From Halomonas halodenitrificans DSM 735 (GTDB lineage: Bacteria > Pseudomonadota > Gammaproteobacteria > Pseudomonadales > Halomonadaceae): DNA of 64,000 nucleotides. Location: the NCBI RefSeq assembly GCF_000620045.1, contig NZ_JHVH01000002.1, positions 248,001 to 312,000 on the forward strand, written 5' to 3'. A model generated the notes under the pieces. The model was not told the DNA's origin. It saw only the letters and a list, made by a program, of their open reading frames with translations, and searched no databases. Every line of letters begins with the position of its first letter. Position 1 is the first letter of the stretch. Position numbers and translations under genes: made by a program. Of the stretch, positions 25,230-33,640 are shown in pieces.

Positions 25230-25257
25230 ATCAAGGCCGCCCTCGGGCGGCCTTGAT
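25230..25257. terminator. Strong bidirectional terminator
   Basis: A perfect 13-bp stem (ATCAAGGCCGCCC and complement, arms 25230-25242 and 25245-25257) with a 2-base spacer separates the convergent binding-protein and AttH-like genes. Confidence 0.85.
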
Positions 25258-25312
25258 GCTTTGGAGCGTCCCGACAGCGCCTAGCGGCTTCGCGCCAAAT
25301 GACGATAGGCGT

Positions 25313-26518
25313 TTAATAGCCGGTCATTTCCAGATAGCCCGCTCCCCGGCGCTTGCCGCCATCCCGGTCCCGGGCGATGACCTCGCCCTCCCAGTAGGGC
25401 ACCGTGGTATCCATCCAGCGCTCGCCGTGAGGCGCCTCGACGATCAGGTCGAGATCGTGTTCGGGCACTCTCAGCCGCCAGCGGGTGGGGATCTCGCGGC
25501 CGGCCACGGCCGAGTAGGCCAGCGGCGTCAGCGTCATCTCGCCGGCGCCGAGGTCGGTCGTGGAGCCGTCCGGCCGGATCCAGCTGCCCGACAAGTAGTC
25601 GCCGCCGTCCTCGCCACCGCCGCGCAGGCGAAAGGCCATCAACCGGCTGCCATCATCGAGGTGCAGCGAGAACCAGTCCCAGCCCGTCTGGTCGGGGCTC
25701 AGCAGTTGGCTGCTCCATTCCCGGTCGAGCCAGCCCCGGCCGCTGACCTCGTGCGTTTCGCCGGCCAGGATGACCTCGCCCTCGATGCGCCAGAAGGGCT
25801 GACTGTAATAGTGAGAGCCCTGGCCGTCGGCAGACTTCTGGCTGAAACCGTCGTTGCCGTGGCGTACCAGGGGGCCATCGGCGGTCAACTCGAGGCGATA
25901 GCCGAAGCGCCTGTCGTCTTCTTCGTCGAAGGCGACAAGCGTCAGCCGCTGGAAGGTATCGGCCCCGGGGTCGTCGACGTCGCTGACCAGGGCCCAGTCG
26001 TCGATCCAGGCGCGGAAGGGCTGGGCAATCGCGCCGGCCTGGCGGGTCGCGGGTGGGACCGGCGCCATGGAGTGGCTGCGGGCGAAGCGCTCGCTGACGG
26101 CGTGCTGCTCGCCCCGGGAGACCGCCATATGCGCCATCCATAGCTGGTCGGCCACCCAGGGGCCCGGTTCGGAGTGGTCCTGCTCCGTTGCTGCTTCTGC
26201 TGGGGGTAGCGCCTGGCGGAACAGGGTCCACTGCAGCCCCAGCGACTCGCCCTGCCGGTCCTCCAGGTTGGCGGTGAGGTACCACCATTCGATGCGGTAG
26301 TCCGGATGAGGGCCGTGATCCGCGGGAAAGCGTAGGGGCGTGTCGGGGCTGGCCTGGATGAAGCCGGCACTGTCTTCGCCCAACCCGGCGAAGCCGGCGC
26401 TCGAGCGTTCGGGGGGCGGCTCCTCGCAGCCGGCGAGGGCGATCGACAGACTCAGCAGCGCGGCCGGCAGCAGTGGCTTTCGCATGAAGAGCGCCCTGTC
26501 CGGGTGTGATCGCGGCAT
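25313..26518 (-). CDS. AttH-like lipoprotein (lipocalin/carotenoid 1,2-hydratase-like fold)
   Basis: A 401-residue lipoprotein of the AttH/CrtC-like family: N-terminal signal with lipobox ALAGC (Cys about 31) and a double lipocalin-like domain with RIEWWYLTANLED, GLQWTLFR, WMAHMAVS, GWLDREWSSQ and WDWFSLHLDDGS. The start was set at ATG 26518, because GAGGAGG lies seven bases before it and it overlaps the permease stop; ATGs at 26521 and 26485 are alternatives. In Att-type operons the lipoprotein works with an FtsX-like ABC complex, which here lies immediately upstream. Its actual ligand is unknown. Confidence 0.86.
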   Translation of the reverse strand: MPRSHPDRALFMRKPLLPAALLSLSIALAGCEEPPPERSSAGFAGLGEDSAGFIQASPDTPLRFPADHGPHPDYRIEWWYLTANLEDRQGESLGLQWTLFRQALPPAEAATEQDHSEPGPWVADQLWMAHMAVSRGEQHAVSERFARSHSMAPVPPATRQAGAIAQPFRAWIDDWALVSDVDDPGADTFQRLTLVAFDEEDDRRFGYRLELTADGPLVRHGNDGFSQKSADGQGSHYYSQPFWRIEGEVILAGETHEVSGRGWLDREWSSQLLSPDQTGWDWFSLHLDDGSRLMAFRLRGGGEDGGDYLSGSWIRPDGSTTDLGAGEMTLTPLAYSAVAGREIPTRWRLRVPEHDLDLIVEAPHGERWMDTTVPYWEGEVIARDRDGGKRRGAGYLEMTGY

Positions 26519-29079
26519 CATCTCGCCTCCTCGGCCAGCAGCGCCCGGGGTGGCGTGCGCCACAGGCGCAGCGCCGGCAGTGCCGCGGCCAGCAGCGCTA
26601 CCGCCACGGCGGTGGCCAGGGTCAAGGCGATCTCCCCCGGGAAGAGGTGCAGCGGCAACCGCCAGCCGAAGGCGGCAACGTTGATGACCGCCACCAGGCC
26701 CCAGGTGATGGCGATGCCCAGCGGCACCGCGACCAGGCCTACCGCCAGGGCGGCCCCGCCCAGCTGAACGAGCTGGACCCGCAGCAGTTGGCCTCGCGGG
26801 ACGCCCAGGGCCCACATCGGTGCCAGTCGTCGGCGGCGTTCCCGGGCCTGGGCCAGCAGGCTGGCCAGCAGCGCCAGGGCCGCCACCGCCAGGGTCAGGG
26901 TATTCAGGGCGCGGGTAATGGTGAAGGTGCGCTCGAAGATGCCGGTGGCGGTGCGCTTGACCGCGCCCTGGTCGCGCAGGGCGTCACGGCCCAGGGGGAA
27001 TTCGTCGCCGAGGGCCGTGGCGAGGGCCTCGGCGTCGGCGCCGGGAGAGAGCACGATGCCGATGGAATCCGGCGGGGCGGCGAAGCGCTCGCCCAGCCGG
27101 TCGGCGGTCATCAGCACCTCGCCGCTGGGGTTGCCGTAGTCGGGATAGATCGCCGCCACGTTCAGCGTCTGTTGGCCGCCGGGAGCGGCCAGGGTCAGGT
27201 GGTCCCCGGGCGAGAGACCCTCGGCGATGGCCAGCTGTTCGTTGATAAAGGCGGCCCCTTCCCGCAGCGATGCCCAGGCCGCCGCCACGCCCCGGCGGGT
27301 CTCCAGCAGCGGCCAGGTCTGTGTCAGGCGCGCCTCCGGGGTCAGGCCGAATAGCGACACCGGGCGCTCCAGCGTGCGCTCGTCGCCTGGGCCGGCTACC
27401 GCCAGCAGGGTGCTGTCGCCGTGGCGAGTGGCCAGACGCTGGTCGACGTCCGGGCGCTCGCCCAGCCAGACATGCACCGCATCGAAGTGCTCCGCCGGTG
27501 GGTCCAGATAAAGGTCGGCCACTAGCCGCTGGTCGAGCCACTCCAGGAAGGTCAGGCGAAAGCCGCCCACCATGCTGTTGACCCCCAGGCTCGCCGAGAG
27601 GGCGATCAGTAGGGCCATCAGCGACAGCGATAGCCGCGGCAGCTGCAGCTGCAGGTCGGCCAGGGCCCACTGGGCCAGCGGACGCCGGCGGGCCAGGCGC
27701 GCGAGGCCCGAAAGGGTCGCGGCCAACAGCGGCGGCAGCCAGGAGGCGCCCACCAGCAGCAGGCAGGCCATCAGCGCGAACCCCGCCGTCAAGCCCTCGC
27801 CGGGGGGCTGTCGCGAGAGCCAGACCCACAGCGCCAGGCCGGCGAGCGCGACCGTTCCGCCGGCCAGGATCATGCGCCGCAGCTGGCGCTGGTAGCCGAT
27901 GCGCCATGCCTGGGCGCGCCCCAGGTCGAGTATCGACAGGCGGGCGGCCCGCCATAGCACGCCGGTGCCGGCCAGCAACAGGCCCCCCAGGGTGACCGCC
28001 AGGCCGCCGAGCCAGTAATGCCAGGGCAGGCGCAGCTCCACGCCCACGCCGGCGCCGTAGAGGCTGCCCAGGGTGGCCGCCACATCGGGCAGCAATGCCC
28101 GGGCCAGCCATACCCCGCCGGCGATGCCGGCCAGGGCGCCGATAACGCCGAACAGCAGCAGTTCCAGGGTCAGCCCCGCCACCAAAGCGCGCCCCGAGAC
28201 CCCCAGGGCGCGCAGGGTGCGCAGCATCTCCAGGCGTTGCTCCAGGGCCAGGCCCAGGGCCGCCTGAACGATAAATAGCCCCACGATCAGCGCCAGCAGG
28301 GCCAGGGCGGTGAGGTTGAGGTGGAAGCTCTGGGTCAGCTGGCCCGGCGATACCAGGCGGGTCGCTCGGGTCAGGGTCAGGCCCGCCGGCGCCGACTCCA
28401 GGGCCCCCGGGGCGGTGACCAGTCGACTCAGGGACGCGCCGCGGTCGAGTAGCTCGGCCGCGGCGGCGATATCCATGACCAGTGTGTGGGGCGGCAGCGA
28501 AGGGGCCAGGACCAAGGGAGGCAGCCGGCCCGCATCCAGGGCCGGCGTCGCCCCGGGAGCCGCCTCGAGTGCCAGGTTCAGGGCGGGCAGGGTGTCCGGG
28601 GCGATTCGGGTCTGCCAGGGCGGCGCCAGAAAGCCGGTAGACCCGCCCGGGCTCGATGCCGCGGCACTGCCGGCGGTGGCGAAGGCGCCGTCCCCGGGCA
28701 GTGTCAGGGGGTCGATGCCGATCAGCGTCAGCCGGGTGCCATCGGGGGCGGTGAGCTCGCCCTCCAGCAACGGCGAGACCGGTATGCCCTGACGGCGCAG
28801 TTGGAGAAAGTCGTCGCGGGTGAGGGGCGTGCCATCGAGGCGCTCCAGGCGGTCGAGGTCGGTGGTGAACAGCGCCTCGGCCCGGGCGTAGCTCTCCTTG
28901 GCCGAGGCATTGATCGCCTGGACCCCGCTCCACAGGGCGCTGGCCACCCAGAGACCCAGCAGCAGCATGGCCAGCTGGCCCGGGTGGCGGCGGTAGTGGG
29001 AGAGCAGGGTAGCCAGGGTAGTGAGCATGGGGCACGTCGACTCGGAGGCCTGGGGCCGCTGGGGCCCTGATGTCGACAT
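26518..29079 (-). CDS. ABC transporter permease with duplicated FtsX/MacB modules (AttF/AttG-like)
   Basis: An 853-residue membrane protein: one N-terminal span (about 35-55), a large periplasmic domain (about 60-250), three spans (about 255-380), two further spans around 400-460, a fourth set with a second periplasmic region (about 500-720), then three C-terminal spans. This is the ten-helix FtsX-like layout of LolC/E-related exporters. It lies between the AttH lipoprotein and, after a DedA-like gene, a LolD-type ATPase, as in att operons. The start is uncertain: ATG 29079 or ATG 29028, neither with a clear ribosome site. Such complexes usually act on lipids, lipoproteins or peptides at the envelope. 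Confidence 0.87.
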   Translation of the reverse strand: MSTSGPQRPQASESTCPMLTTLATLLSHYRRHPGQLAMLLLGLWVASALWSGVQAINASAKESYARAEALFTTDLDRLERLDGTPLTRDDFLQLRRQGIPVSPLLEGELTAPDGTRLTLIGIDPLTLPGDGAFATAGSAAASSPGGSTGFLAPPWQTRIAPDTLPALNLALEAAPGATPALDAGRLPPLVLAPSLPPHTLVMDIAAAAELLDRGASLSRLVTAPGALESAPAGLTLTRATRLVSPGQLTQSFHLNLTALALLALIVGLFIVQAALGLALEQRLEMLRTLRALGVSGRALVAGLTLELLLFGVIGALAGIAGGVWLARALLPDVAATLGSLYGAGVGVELRLPWHYWLGGLAVTLGGLLLAGTGVLWRAARLSILDLGRAQAWRIGYQRQLRRMILAGGTVALAGLALWVWLSRQPPGEGLTAGFALMACLLLVGASWLPPLLAATLSGLARLARRRPLAQWALADLQLQLPRLSLSLMALLIALSASLGVNSMVGGFRLTFLEWLDQRLVADLYLDPPAEHFDAVHVWLGERPDVDQRLATRHGDSTLLAVAGPGDERTLERPVSLFGLTPEARLTQTWPLLETRRGVAAAWASLREGAAFINEQLAIAEGLSPGDHLTLAAPGGQQTLNVAAIYPDYGNPSGEVLMTADRLGERFAAPPDSIGIVLSPGADAEALATALGDEFPLGRDALRDQGAVKRTATGIFERTFTITRALNTLTLAVAALALLASLLAQARERRRRLAPMWALGVPRGQLLRVQLVQLGGAALAVGLVAVPLGIAITWGLVAVINVAAFGWRLPLHLFPGEIALTLATAVAVALLAAALPALRLWRTPPRALLAEEAR

Positions 29080-29162
29080 CGTCGCATAGATACGACAGGG
29101 CGAGGAGGGCGGATGCCCCTGCCCGATGAGCTCGGCCGAGCTAGCTGGACCGCTGGCCCCGG

Positions 29163-29867
29163 CTATTCCCGGGGCGTCTCGTCATACAGGCGCAGCCAGC
29201 GGGCCAGCCGGGAGTGTCGCTGCCGGCTCAGGTACCAGGGCAGCAGGGTCATCACGATGAGAATGACGATGGCGGCGGTGATCGAGAACAGTGGGTGTAG
29301 CTCGAAGGCCTGGCCGAGGCCGGCGAATACCAGGGTCATGGGCAGCATGCCGACCAGCGTGCCCAGGGCAAAGCGTGGCGTCGTGATGGCGGTGACCCCG
29401 GCGGCGTAGCTGACCAGTGCAAACGAGAAGATAGGGACCAGGCGAGTGATCAATACCGTGAGCAGCAGCAGGCGCTGTGAGCCGTGAGTGCCGAACAGCG
29501 GGTTGCTCGGCAGCCGGGCACGCAGCGCCTCGCGCCCCAGCAGCCTGGCCAGGGTGAAGGCCATCATGGCCCCGGCCATGGCGCCGATGACCGACAGCAG
29601 CGCCCCGGGGAACAGGCCGAAGGCCAGCCCGGCGGCGGCGGACACCGGCAGGGTGGGAATCGGGCCCACCACCACCGCCAGCATCATCAACAGCAGTAGC
29701 AGCAGGGGGCCCAGGCTGCCCTGGCCGCTGAACCAGTCGGCGATGCCGGAGGCGGAGAGGGTCATGGGCAGGCCTAGCTCGTGGAGCAGCCACCAGATGC
29801 CGCCCATGATCACCGCGACGGTCAGCACGAGGCCGGCCCTGAAGATCCAGACGGAGGAGAGAGTCAC
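29163..29867 (-). CDS. TVP38/TMEM64 (VTT/DedA-like) membrane protein
   Basis: A 234-residue membrane protein with six hydrophobic segments and the VTT-domain signature region (FGLFPGALLSVIGAMAGAMMAFTLARLLG, then TRLVPIFSFALVSYAAGVTAI). Proteins of this superfamily act as lipid scramblases or flippases. It sits inside the Att-like ABC cluster between ATPase and permease on the same strand, an arrangement that suggests the cluster handles a membrane lipid. That role is inference. Confidence 0.88.
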   Translation of the reverse strand: MTLSSVWIFRAGLVLTVAVIMGGIWWLLHELGLPMTLSASGIADWFSGQGSLGPLLLLLLMMLAVVVGPIPTLPVSAAAGLAFGLFPGALLSVIGAMAGAMMAFTLARLLGREALRARLPSNPLFGTHGSQRLLLLTVLITRLVPIFSFALVSYAAGVTAITTPRFALGTLVGMLPMTLVFAGLGQAFELHPLFSITAAIVILIVMTLLPWYLSRQRHSRLARWLRLYDETPRE

Positions 29868-29891
29868 GTTACGGGGTCCTTGGGCGTTCGA

Positions 29892-30545
29892 TCAGCCGAG
29901 CTGGCCGTGCGATAGCTGCAGGCGCCGGTCCAGCGGCGCGGCCACCCGGAGGCTGTGCGTCACCATCAGCAGCGCACAGCCGGTGTCGCGTACCAGCGCC
30001 ATCAGCAGCGCCAGAACGTCGTCGGCGCTGCCTTCATCGAGGTTGCCGGTGGGCTCATCGGCGAGCAGCAGGGCCGGGCGTGGCGCCAGGGCGCGGCCGA
30101 TGGCCAGGCGTTGCTGCTGGCCGCCGGAGAGCTGTTCGGGATAGCGGCCTTCCAGCCCGGCCAGGCCCAGCCGCTCGACCAGCTCGGCCGACCAGGCACC
30201 GTCTTCCACGCCGGCCAGGCGCGCCTGCAGGCGCAGATTATCGGCGACGCTCAGGCTGGGCACCAGATGAAACTGCTGGAACACCAGCCCCAGGGTCTCC
30301 CGGCGCAGCCTGGCCCGCTCGGGCTCACCGAGAAGGGAGATGGTCCGCCCTCCCAGGCGTACCTCGCCGGCATCCGGCAGGTCGAGGCCCGCGGCCAGGT
30401 GCAGCAGGGTGGACTTGCCGCTACCCGATTCGCCCATCAGCGCCAGGCTCTGACCCGCCGCCAGGGTCAGGTCGATTCCGCAAAGCACCTCGAGGGGGCC
30501 CTGGGGCGTGGTATAGGCCTTGGATACCTGGCGAAACTCGAGCAT
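29892..30545 (-). CDS. ABC transporter ATP-binding protein (LolD/MacB-like, AttE)
   Basis: A 217-residue ATPase: Walker A GESGSGKST (about 35-43), Q-loop, signature LSGGQQQRLAIGRAL, Walker B LLLADEPTGNLD and H-loop MVTHS. The DEPTGNLD form is characteristic of the LolD/MacB/FtsE group that drives FtsX-type permeases. It is the first gene of the cluster with the DedA-like protein, permease and AttH lipoprotein. The start ATG at 30545 has GGGAGG upstream. Confidence 0.93.
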   Translation of the reverse strand: MLEFRQVSKAYTTPQGPLEVLCGIDLTLAAGQSLALMGESGSGKSTLLHLAAGLDLPDAGEVRLGGRTISLLGEPERARLRRETLGLVFQQFHLVPSLSVADNLRLQARLAGVEDGAWSAELVERLGLAGLEGRYPEQLSGGQQQRLAIGRALAPRPALLLADEPTGNLDEGSADDVLALLMALVRDTGCALLMVTHSLRVAAPLDRRLQLSHGQLG

Positions 30546-30681
30546 GGCGACCTCCCTGGAGCTGGAATAAGCGGATGTGGTTCCGCCAGGGATGGTGGCA
30601 CAGAATGCGCGCCGGCCACAGGCAGCGAAGGCCCGGATGATATTTCAGATGCCCTCCATCAGCGGGTTTTCTCCAACGCAA

Positions 30682-30703
30682 AGGGGCGCCCGAAGGCGCC
30701 CCT
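30682..30703 (-). terminator. Terminator after znuA
   Basis: A 9-bp stem (AGGGGCGCC/GGCGCCCCT) with a CGAA loop lies 24 bases after the znuA stop. Only two T residues follow the stem. Confidence 0.6.
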
Positions 30704-30726
30704 GCTGGCGGGTTGAACACGGTTGC

Positions 30727-31701
30727 TCAGTGGTCGTGATCGTGGTCTTGATCCTTATGGCCCGGCTCGGCCAGCGCATCGTGCAGGGTGTGGGCGTTGT
30801 GGCGCAGCATGCCCAGCCAGGTGTTGGCCTCGCCTTCGCTGGCGAGGGCGTCGGCGTAGAGGGTGCCGGCGACGGGCAGGCCGGTTTCCTCGGCTAGCTG
30901 CTCGATCAGGGCGGGACCGGTCATGTTCTCGTGGAACAGGGCGCGCACGTCCTGGGAGCGGATCACCTCGATCAGGCCGGCCATGTCGGCGGCACTGGGC
31001 TCGGCGTTGGTGGAGAGCCCCTGGAGCGACAGGAAACGCAACCCATAGGCGTGGGCGAAGTGGCCGAAGGAGGCGTGGCCGGTGATGACGCTGGTGGAGG
31101 CAGGAATCTCGCCGATCAGGGTGCGGATCTCGTCATCGAGTGTCTCGATCTCGTTGAGATAGCGCTGGGCGTTGGCGCGATAGGCGTCGGCGTTATTCGG
31201 GTCGGCCTCGATCAGGCCCTCGCGAATATTGGCCACGTAGTGCTTGCCGGCGGCGAGGTCCTGCCAGGCATGGGGATCCAGGTCGCCATGGTCATGCGCA
31301 TCATGGCTGGCGCGGTCGTGTTCGTCAGGGCCGGTGTGATCCTGATGGTCCGCATTGGCCGGCGCTTCGATACCCTCGGTAGTGACCACCAGGGGGCCGG
31401 CGTAGTCGCTGGCAGCCACCAGGCGCTCCATCCAGCCTTCGAACTGCAGGCCGTTGAAGACCACGAGGTCCGCCTCGGCCAGGGCCCGGGCGTCGGTGGG
31501 GCGTGGTGAGTACATGTGGGCATCGCTGTTGGGGCCGACCAGGGCCGAGACCTCGACGTGTTCGCCGCCGATGTTGTCGACCATGTCGGCGAGGATGCTG
31601 AAACTGGTCAGCACCTGCACGCGCTCCGCGGCGTGGGCGGTGGGCAGGGCCAGCAGGGCGGCCAGCCCCAGGGCATGAATGGCAGGAATCGGCGAGCGCA
31701 T
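30727..31701 (-). CDS. znuA: Zinc ABC transporter substrate-binding protein
   Basis: A 324-residue cluster 9 (A-1) binding protein: signal peptide (ALLALPTAHA), metal ligands in NSDAHMYSPRP, TGHASFGHFA and the C-terminal acidic region, and a His/Asp-rich loop at about residues 117-145 that marks zinc rather than manganese specificity. The last residues are again His-rich (KDQDHDHDH). It delivers Zn2+ to the adjoining ZnuB-ZnuC complex. The gene follows znuB by 20 bases and the operon starts behind a Zur box. Confidence 0.93.
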   Translation of the reverse strand: MRSPIPAIHALGLAALLALPTAHAAERVQVLTSFSILADMVDNIGGEHVEVSALVGPNSDAHMYSPRPTDARALAEADLVVFNGLQFEGWMERLVAASDYAGPLVVTTEGIEAPANADHQDHTGPDEHDRASHDAHDHGDLDPHAWQDLAAGKHYVANIREGLIEADPNNADAYRANAQRYLNEIETLDDEIRTLIGEIPASTSVITGHASFGHFAHAYGLRFLSLQGLSTNAEPSAADMAGLIEVIRSQDVRALFHENMTGPALIEQLAEETGLPVAGTLYADALASEGEANTWLGMLRHNAHTLHDALAEPGHKDQDHDHDH

Positions 31702-31721
31702 GGCAACGGGTCTCGGTAGGG

Positions 31722-32612
31722 TCAGTCGGATTCAGGGGCGCCTAACGGGGTCGCGCGGCGGCGCAGTCGGGCAAGCAGGCTGTGGTGGCGACCCACCAGG
31801 GCCGAGAGCAGATAGGCACTCCCCGCCAGCAGGATGATCGCCGGTCCCGAAGGCAGGTTGAGGTGATAGGAGAGCAGCAGCCCGCCGCTACTGGCGACCA
31901 GGGCAACCAGGATGGCGATGCCGATCAGGCCCTCGAGACGCTGGCTCCAGAAGCGGGCAGTGGTCGCCGGCAGCATCATCAGGCCTACCGCCATGAGCGT
32001 GCCCAGGGTCTGGAAGCCGGCGGTAAGGTTGAGCACCACCAGGCCCAGGAAGAGGCCATGCACCAGGCTCACCGGGCTGCCCTGGCCGCGCAGGAAGAGG
32101 GGATCCAGGCATTCCACCACCAGGGCGCGGAAGATCACCGCCAGCGCCACCACGATCAGGCTGCTGATGGCGGCGATCAGCAGCAGGGCGGTGGTGTCGA
32201 CGGCGAGTATCGAGCCGAACAGCACATGGGTGAGGTCGACGCTGCTGCCGCCCATGGAGACCAGCATGACGCCGGCGGCCAGCGAGATCAGGAAGAAGCT
32301 GGCCATGGCCGAATCCTCGCGATGGCCCGTCATCTGCGACACGCTGCCGGCCAGCATCGCCACCAAGAGACCCGACAGGATGCCGCCGAGGCTCATGATC
32401 GGGAGCGAGAAGCCGGCGGCCAGAAAGCCCAGTGCCACGCCGGGCAGGATGGCATGGGCCATGGCGTCGCCGATCAGACTCATGCCACGCAGCATCAGAA
32501 ACACCCCCAACGGCGGGGCGGCCAGTGACAGCGCCAGGCCGGCCACCAGGGCGCGCTGCATGAAACCGTAGTCGAGGGGGGCGAGCAGCCAGGCGTCAAG
32601 CAGTTCCAGCAT
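31722..32612 (-). CDS. znuB: Zinc ABC transporter permease
   Basis: A 296-residue membrane protein of the ABC-3 family with eight to nine hydrophobic spans. Family landmarks are FLMLRGMSLIGDAMAHAILPGVALGF and AVGLMMLPATTARFW. The start was set at ATG 32612 because the residues from MLELLDAWLL match family N-termini; it overlaps the end of znuC by 17 bases. Together with ZnuC and ZnuA it forms a high-affinity zinc importer. Confidence 0.93.
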   Translation of the reverse strand: MLELLDAWLLAPLDYGFMQRALVAGLALSLAAPPLGVFLMLRGMSLIGDAMAHAILPGVALGFLAAGFSLPIMSLGGILSGLLVAMLAGSVSQMTGHREDSAMASFFLISLAAGVMLVSMGGSSVDLTHVLFGSILAVDTTALLLIAAISSLIVVALAVIFRALVVECLDPLFLRGQGSPVSLVHGLFLGLVVLNLTAGFQTLGTLMAVGLMMLPATTARFWSQRLEGLIGIAILVALVASSGGLLLSYHLNLPSGPAIILLAGSAYLLSALVGRHHSLLARLRRRATPLGAPESD

Positions 32613-33330
32613 CGAAGGTATCCGGGAAGGTGAGGGGCAGGCGTGGCGCGCGGGGCGGCTGGCCGGCGTAGTGCTCCAGCAGCGAGGCCGGGGTCGCCCA
32701 GCGGCCATGGCCGCCAGCCAGTATCAGCACGTCGTCGGCCAGGCGCGAGAGCTGCTCGAGGTCGTGGAGCACCACCACGATGGTGGCGCCATCCCGGGCC
32801 ATGTCCCTAAGCACGTCCATCAGCACATCGACCGTTTCGACATCGACGTTGGCGAAGGGCTCGTCGAGCAGCAGCAGCTCGGCCTCCTGCATCAGGGTGC
32901 GGCCGATCAATGCGCGCTGGCGCTGACCGCCGGAGAGCTCGCCCAGCTGCCGATGTGCCAGGTGCGAGATGCCAAGGCGGGACATGATCTCGCGGCCGCG
33001 GCGATAATGGGCCGCACAGTAACCCTTGAGGGCGCCGTGGCTGGGCCAACTGCCGGTCATGATCAGCTCTTCCACGCTCATCGGGAAGGTGAGGTCCAGG
33101 GCCAGCTGCTGAGGCAGCCAGGCGCGGCGCTCCTTGGGCACCTGGCAGGCGACGCGGCCCGAGATGGGGCGCAGTATGCCCATGATGGCGCTGATCAGGG
33201 TGCTCTTGCCGGCCCCGTTGGTGCCTACCAGGGCGGTGATGGCGCCGTCACCGAAGCGGCCTTCCAGGTGCTCCAGCACGGTGCGGCCGCCACGGGCGAG
33301 GGTCAGGTTCTCCAGCTGCAGGCGCGACAT
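32596..33330 (-). CDS. znuC: Zinc ABC transporter ATP-binding protein
   Basis: A 244-residue ATPase: Walker A GTNGAGKST, signature LSGGQRQRALIGRTL, Walker B LLLLDEPFANVD and H-loop VVLHDLEQ. Two adjacent ATGs (33333 and 33330) are possible starts; both overlap the stop of a 49-codon upstream ORF, and a run of seven G residues is the only ribosome-site-like sequence. ZnuC energises ZnuB. The C-terminus is short compared with E. coli ZnuC. Confidence 0.92.
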   Translation of the reverse strand: MSRLQLENLTLARGGRTVLEHLEGRFGDGAITALVGTNGAGKSTLISAIMGILRPISGRVACQVPKERRAWLPQQLALDLTFPMSVEELIMTGSWPSHGALKGYCAAHYRRGREIMSRLGISHLAHRQLGELSGGQRQRALIGRTLMQEAELLLLDEPFANVDVETVDVLMDVLRDMARDGATIVVVLHDLEQLSRLADDVLILAGGHGRWATPASLLEHYAGQPPRAPRLPLTFPDTFDAGTA

Positions 33331-33479
33331 CATCCCCCCCAGCCCGCGGCCCAGGCCACCGCCAGCCACAGGGCCGCCAGCGGCAGCGCCGCCAGTAGCA
33401 GGCGACGGGTCGCCGAAAGCGACATCAGCGAGAAGTGGCAGGGTCCTTCCGGGCGATGCCGGTGTCTGCGGTGTGCCAT
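33330..33479 (-). CDS. 49-residue His-rich membrane peptide upstream of znuC
   Basis: An ORF of 49 codons starts with ATG at 33479 behind AGAGG and ends within the ATGATG start of znuC, so it is the first cistron after the Zur box. The peptide opens with MAHRRHRHRPEGPCHF, rich in His and with one Cys, and then has a single hydrophobic span (LLLAALPLAALWLAVAWAAG). A role as a metal-binding accessory or as a leader coupling translation to znuC is possible. I know of no described family for it, and an accidental ORF cannot be fully excluded. Confidence 0.6.
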   Translation of the reverse strand: MAHRRHRHRPEGPCHFSLMSLSATRRLLLAALPLAALWLAVAWAAGWGG

Positions 33480-33516
33480 GGGGGCCTCTGGGCGGTGTGC
33501 GGCGGAAAGCGGAAAG

Positions 33517-33529
33517 GTTATAACATAAC
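33517..33529. promoter_or_regulatory. Zur box
   Basis: GTTATAACATAAC has GTTAT/ATAAC arms around three bases and matches the gammaproteobacterial Zur consensus GTTATANTATAAC with one mismatch. It lies 38 bp upstream of the first ORF of the znu operon. Confidence 0.85.
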
Positions 33530-33640
33530 AAAATGTCGGATGACCAGCATACAAGAGCGTTCGCCGCGACATTTTGGTGGCTGACGCCGTGACAGCCATC
33601 GCGGAGAATGGGCACGAACGCAGCGAACAGGGAGAGAGGA

